From JBLHGN01 sp047616325 (GTDB lineage: Bacteria > Pseudomonadota > Gammaproteobacteria > Pseudomonadales > Cellvibrionaceae): 55,551 bases of DNA. Position numbers and translations under genes: made by a program. The DNA is taken from positions 1-55,551 of the forward strand of contig JBLHGN010000001.1 of assembly GCA_047616325.1 (NCBI GenBank). The letters are read 5' to 3'. Of this stretch, positions 54,032 through 55,551 are shown in pieces. The notes beneath the pieces are model-generated. The model did no database searches. It saw only the letters and a list, made by a program, of their open reading frames with translations, and had not been told where the DNA came from. Positions within the stretch are counted from its first letter, which is position 1, and every line of letters starts with the position of its first letter.

Positions 54032-55150
54032 ATGAAAGAGAAAATCGGAGATTCTCACGTGGGCATTGCTCATCAACTTCAGGATTGCCAGCTAATCGTA
54101 GGCAATTCCAATCCCCGCTTTTCTGGGGTTACTTCTACAATGTTGCAGACTTTGGCCTATCAACAATCGTTTATGCCTTTGCGGGTGTTGGGTGCCCACC
54201 ATCTTCCTGTCAATTCCATCGCAATAAGCTTTAAACAGGCTCGTCAAGCGCTAAAAAAAACACTTCCTGACGGCAGATATCGTGTTTTTCACGCTCGCAG
54301 AAACAATGAAATGTTGCAGGCCCTAATTCTTAAGTACGTATTTGGCGCGAAGATAAAAATTGTATTTACCTCCACCGCTCAGCGCCATCACAGCGCGTTT
54401 ACTCGGTGGTTAATGAACCGCATGGATGGCATTGTCTCTACCTGTAATGCGGCCGCCTTTTACCTGAAAAGAAAACCCGATGTCATCGTCCCCCACGGTA
54501 TTCGCAGTGACGTATGGGCGCCTTGCCAAAATAGACGTGAAGTCTTGGCAAAGTGGAATATCGATACGCCTTACGCTCTAGGTATATTTGGCCGAGTGCG
54601 CGAACAAAAGGGGGTGCACCTATTTGTTCGAGCGTGCATTTCGCAGTTGGCGCATAGCCCGGATTACACCGCTGTGGTTGTAGGTGCAATAAAACGGGAA
54701 GACCAGCCGTTTGTGCAACAACTGCAAAAGGAAATTGAGGACGCCGGACTATCGCAGCGGATAAGAATTCTGGGCGAGCAACCCTATGAATCACTTCCAG
54801 AATTATTTTCAATGATGAGTTTGGTTTGTGCGTTAAGTAATAATGAGGGCTTTGGCTTGACTGTGTTGGAGGCCATGAGTAGTGGTGCTGCCGTGCTTGC
54901 TACAGAGGCTGGTGCCTGGCCGGAGATTGTACGACCCAATATCGATGGTAAAATAGTGGCGATTAATAACCAAGAAGCTGTGAATGTAGCCCTGGCAGAG
55001 CTGTTAAGCGACCCAAAGGTGCTGGCGGAGATGGGCCGCAATGGTCGTTTGCGAGTTGAGCAAAATTATCGAATAGAAAATGAGGCGGCTGCATTGTGTG
55101 AATATTTTAAATCACTTATGGTCGCCAGCCAGATAGCAGGTTGTAGATGA
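54032..55150 (+). CDS. Glycosyltransferase family 4
   Basis: GT-B fold sugar transferase of 372 aa. The C-terminal half has the GT4 signature: LGIFGRVREQKGVHLFVRAC, then PELFSMMSLVCALSNNEGFG and TVLEAMSSGAAVLATEAGAW with the conserved E-x7-E type catalytic region. The N-terminal acceptor half has YRVFHARRNNEMLQALIL. The family resembles LPS-core transferases (WaaG/WapH-like), but acceptor and donor are not readable. Its TGA overlaps the ATG of a following small membrane-protein gene. Confidence 0.88.
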   Translation: MKEKIGDSHVGIAHQLQDCQLIVGNSNPRFSGVTSTMLQTLAYQQSFMPLRVLGAHHLPVNSIAISFKQARQALKKTLPDGRYRVFHARRNNEMLQALILKYVFGAKIKIVFTSTAQRHHSAFTRWLMNRMDGIVSTCNAAAFYLKRKPDVIVPHGIRSDVWAPCQNRREVLAKWNIDTPYALGIFGRVREQKGVHLFVRACISQLAHSPDYTAVVVGAIKREDQPFVQQLQKEIEDAGLSQRIRILGEQPYESLPELFSMMSLVCALSNNEGFGLTVLEAMSSGAAVLATEAGAWPEIVRPNIDGKIVAINNQEAVNVALAELLSDPKVLAEMGRNGRLRVEQNYRIENEAAALCEYFKSLMVASQIAGCR

Positions 55151-55462
55151 TCAAATACTTTCAAAGTATAGCAAATGGAAAAATTGTTCTCTGGTGTTAT
55201 CTAATCTGGTATATTGGTGGTGGTGTTATTTTATTTCGATAGCTCTCCTCGCCTTTGGTTAAACGCGCTGGGAGTTAGTGCGGTTATCGGTTTTTCCTTA
55301 ACCTTAAGTGTGTCAAAACAAAGCGTGGATAAACAAGATTATTGGTAAACGATGCGCTTATTTTTAATGCCCTTTTACGTGTCGAGTTTTTCCTCTTTAA
55401 TTAAGCCTCGTCAGTAAAATCTGTGGGTCATTTCTGGAGTGGGTAACCGCCCAAGCGAGTGA
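55147..55462 (+). pseudogene. Decayed small membrane-protein gene
   Basis: ATG 55147 overlaps the stop of the glycosyltransferase (ATGA). The first frame reads MIKYFQSIANGKIVLWCYLI and hits TAG 55240. One frame over, the coding-like sequence continues as YFDSSPRLWLNALGVSAVIG from 55232, then is cut by TAA 55346, resumes as MRLFLMPFYVSSFSSLIK and is cut again by TAA 55415. I believe similar intact small membrane proteins sit beside LPS-core genes in pseudomonads, but I cannot name the family. Confidence 0.55.
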
Positions 55463-55551
55463 TACAAGGCTATTTCAGCGCATTTATAGATTTTAAAACC
55501 ATACGACTTTCTCGTAGTGAGTTTTACCTTGGTATTTAACCCCTCCACAAT

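Overview
The window reads as a chromosomal segment from a gammaproteobacterium. Gene content and order follow the pseudomonad/Cellvibrionales pattern: hom-thrC, recJ-prfB-lysS, the minus-strand run mtaD-ubiG-gph-SDR, gyrA-pheA-tyrA/aroA, rpsA-ihfB, and thrS-infC-rpmI-rplT-pheS-pheT-ihfA-merR. Base composition is near the middle of the range and codon use is even. A marine Cellvibrionaceae-like organism (Teredinibacter/Saccharophagus type) is my best guess, but that is inference from synteny and not a measured placement.

Layout. 1-9000: threonine synthesis, RecJ, RF2 with its programmed frameshift, LysRS and uracil-DNA glycosylase. 9000-15500: an HDOD regulator, YgfZ, the SdhE/YgfX pair and a minus-strand operon ending in an SDR. 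15700-22000: gyrA, pheA and the TyrA-AroA fusion. 22100-27300: sulfate adenylyltransferase cysD-cysN, an outer-membrane barrel, ComEA, pyrF and cmk. 27400-30100: lapA, a ruined lapB and a dead insertion sequence. 30350-32860: rpsA and ihfB. 33100-39400: GDP-mannose synthesis, a WecA-type transferase, an SLC13 carrier and a CysQ-CysC fusion. 39400-40500: a small Cys-rich protein, a 26-bp perfect palindrome, tRNA-Asn and tRNA-Val. 40850-50000: the thrS to ihfA translation block with UDP-glucose dehydrogenase lodged between pheS and pheT. 50000-55551: a frameshifted Pat-type acetyltransferase, a gene-poor kilobase, a GT4 glycosyltransferase and the start of a decayed small membrane-protein gene.

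How the genes work together. Most of the window is translation, DNA topology/repair and aromatic amino acid synthesis. A second theme is envelope polysaccharide precursors (ManC, WecA-like, Ugd, GT4) and activated sulfate (CysDN makes APS; the CysQ-CysC protein would make PAPS and remove PAP; the SLC13 carrier could bring in sulfate).

The most unusual signal is localized gene decay: lapB, a transposase, the Pat-like acetyltransferase and a small membrane-protein gene are all broken, while about 45 kb of housekeeping genes are intact. Five of seven frameshifts are single-base contractions in homopolymer runs, and all three lapB nonsense codons look like C-to-T changes at Gln codons. I saw no CRISPR array, toxin-antitoxin pair, prophage or defence island, and I do not claim an entirely new system.
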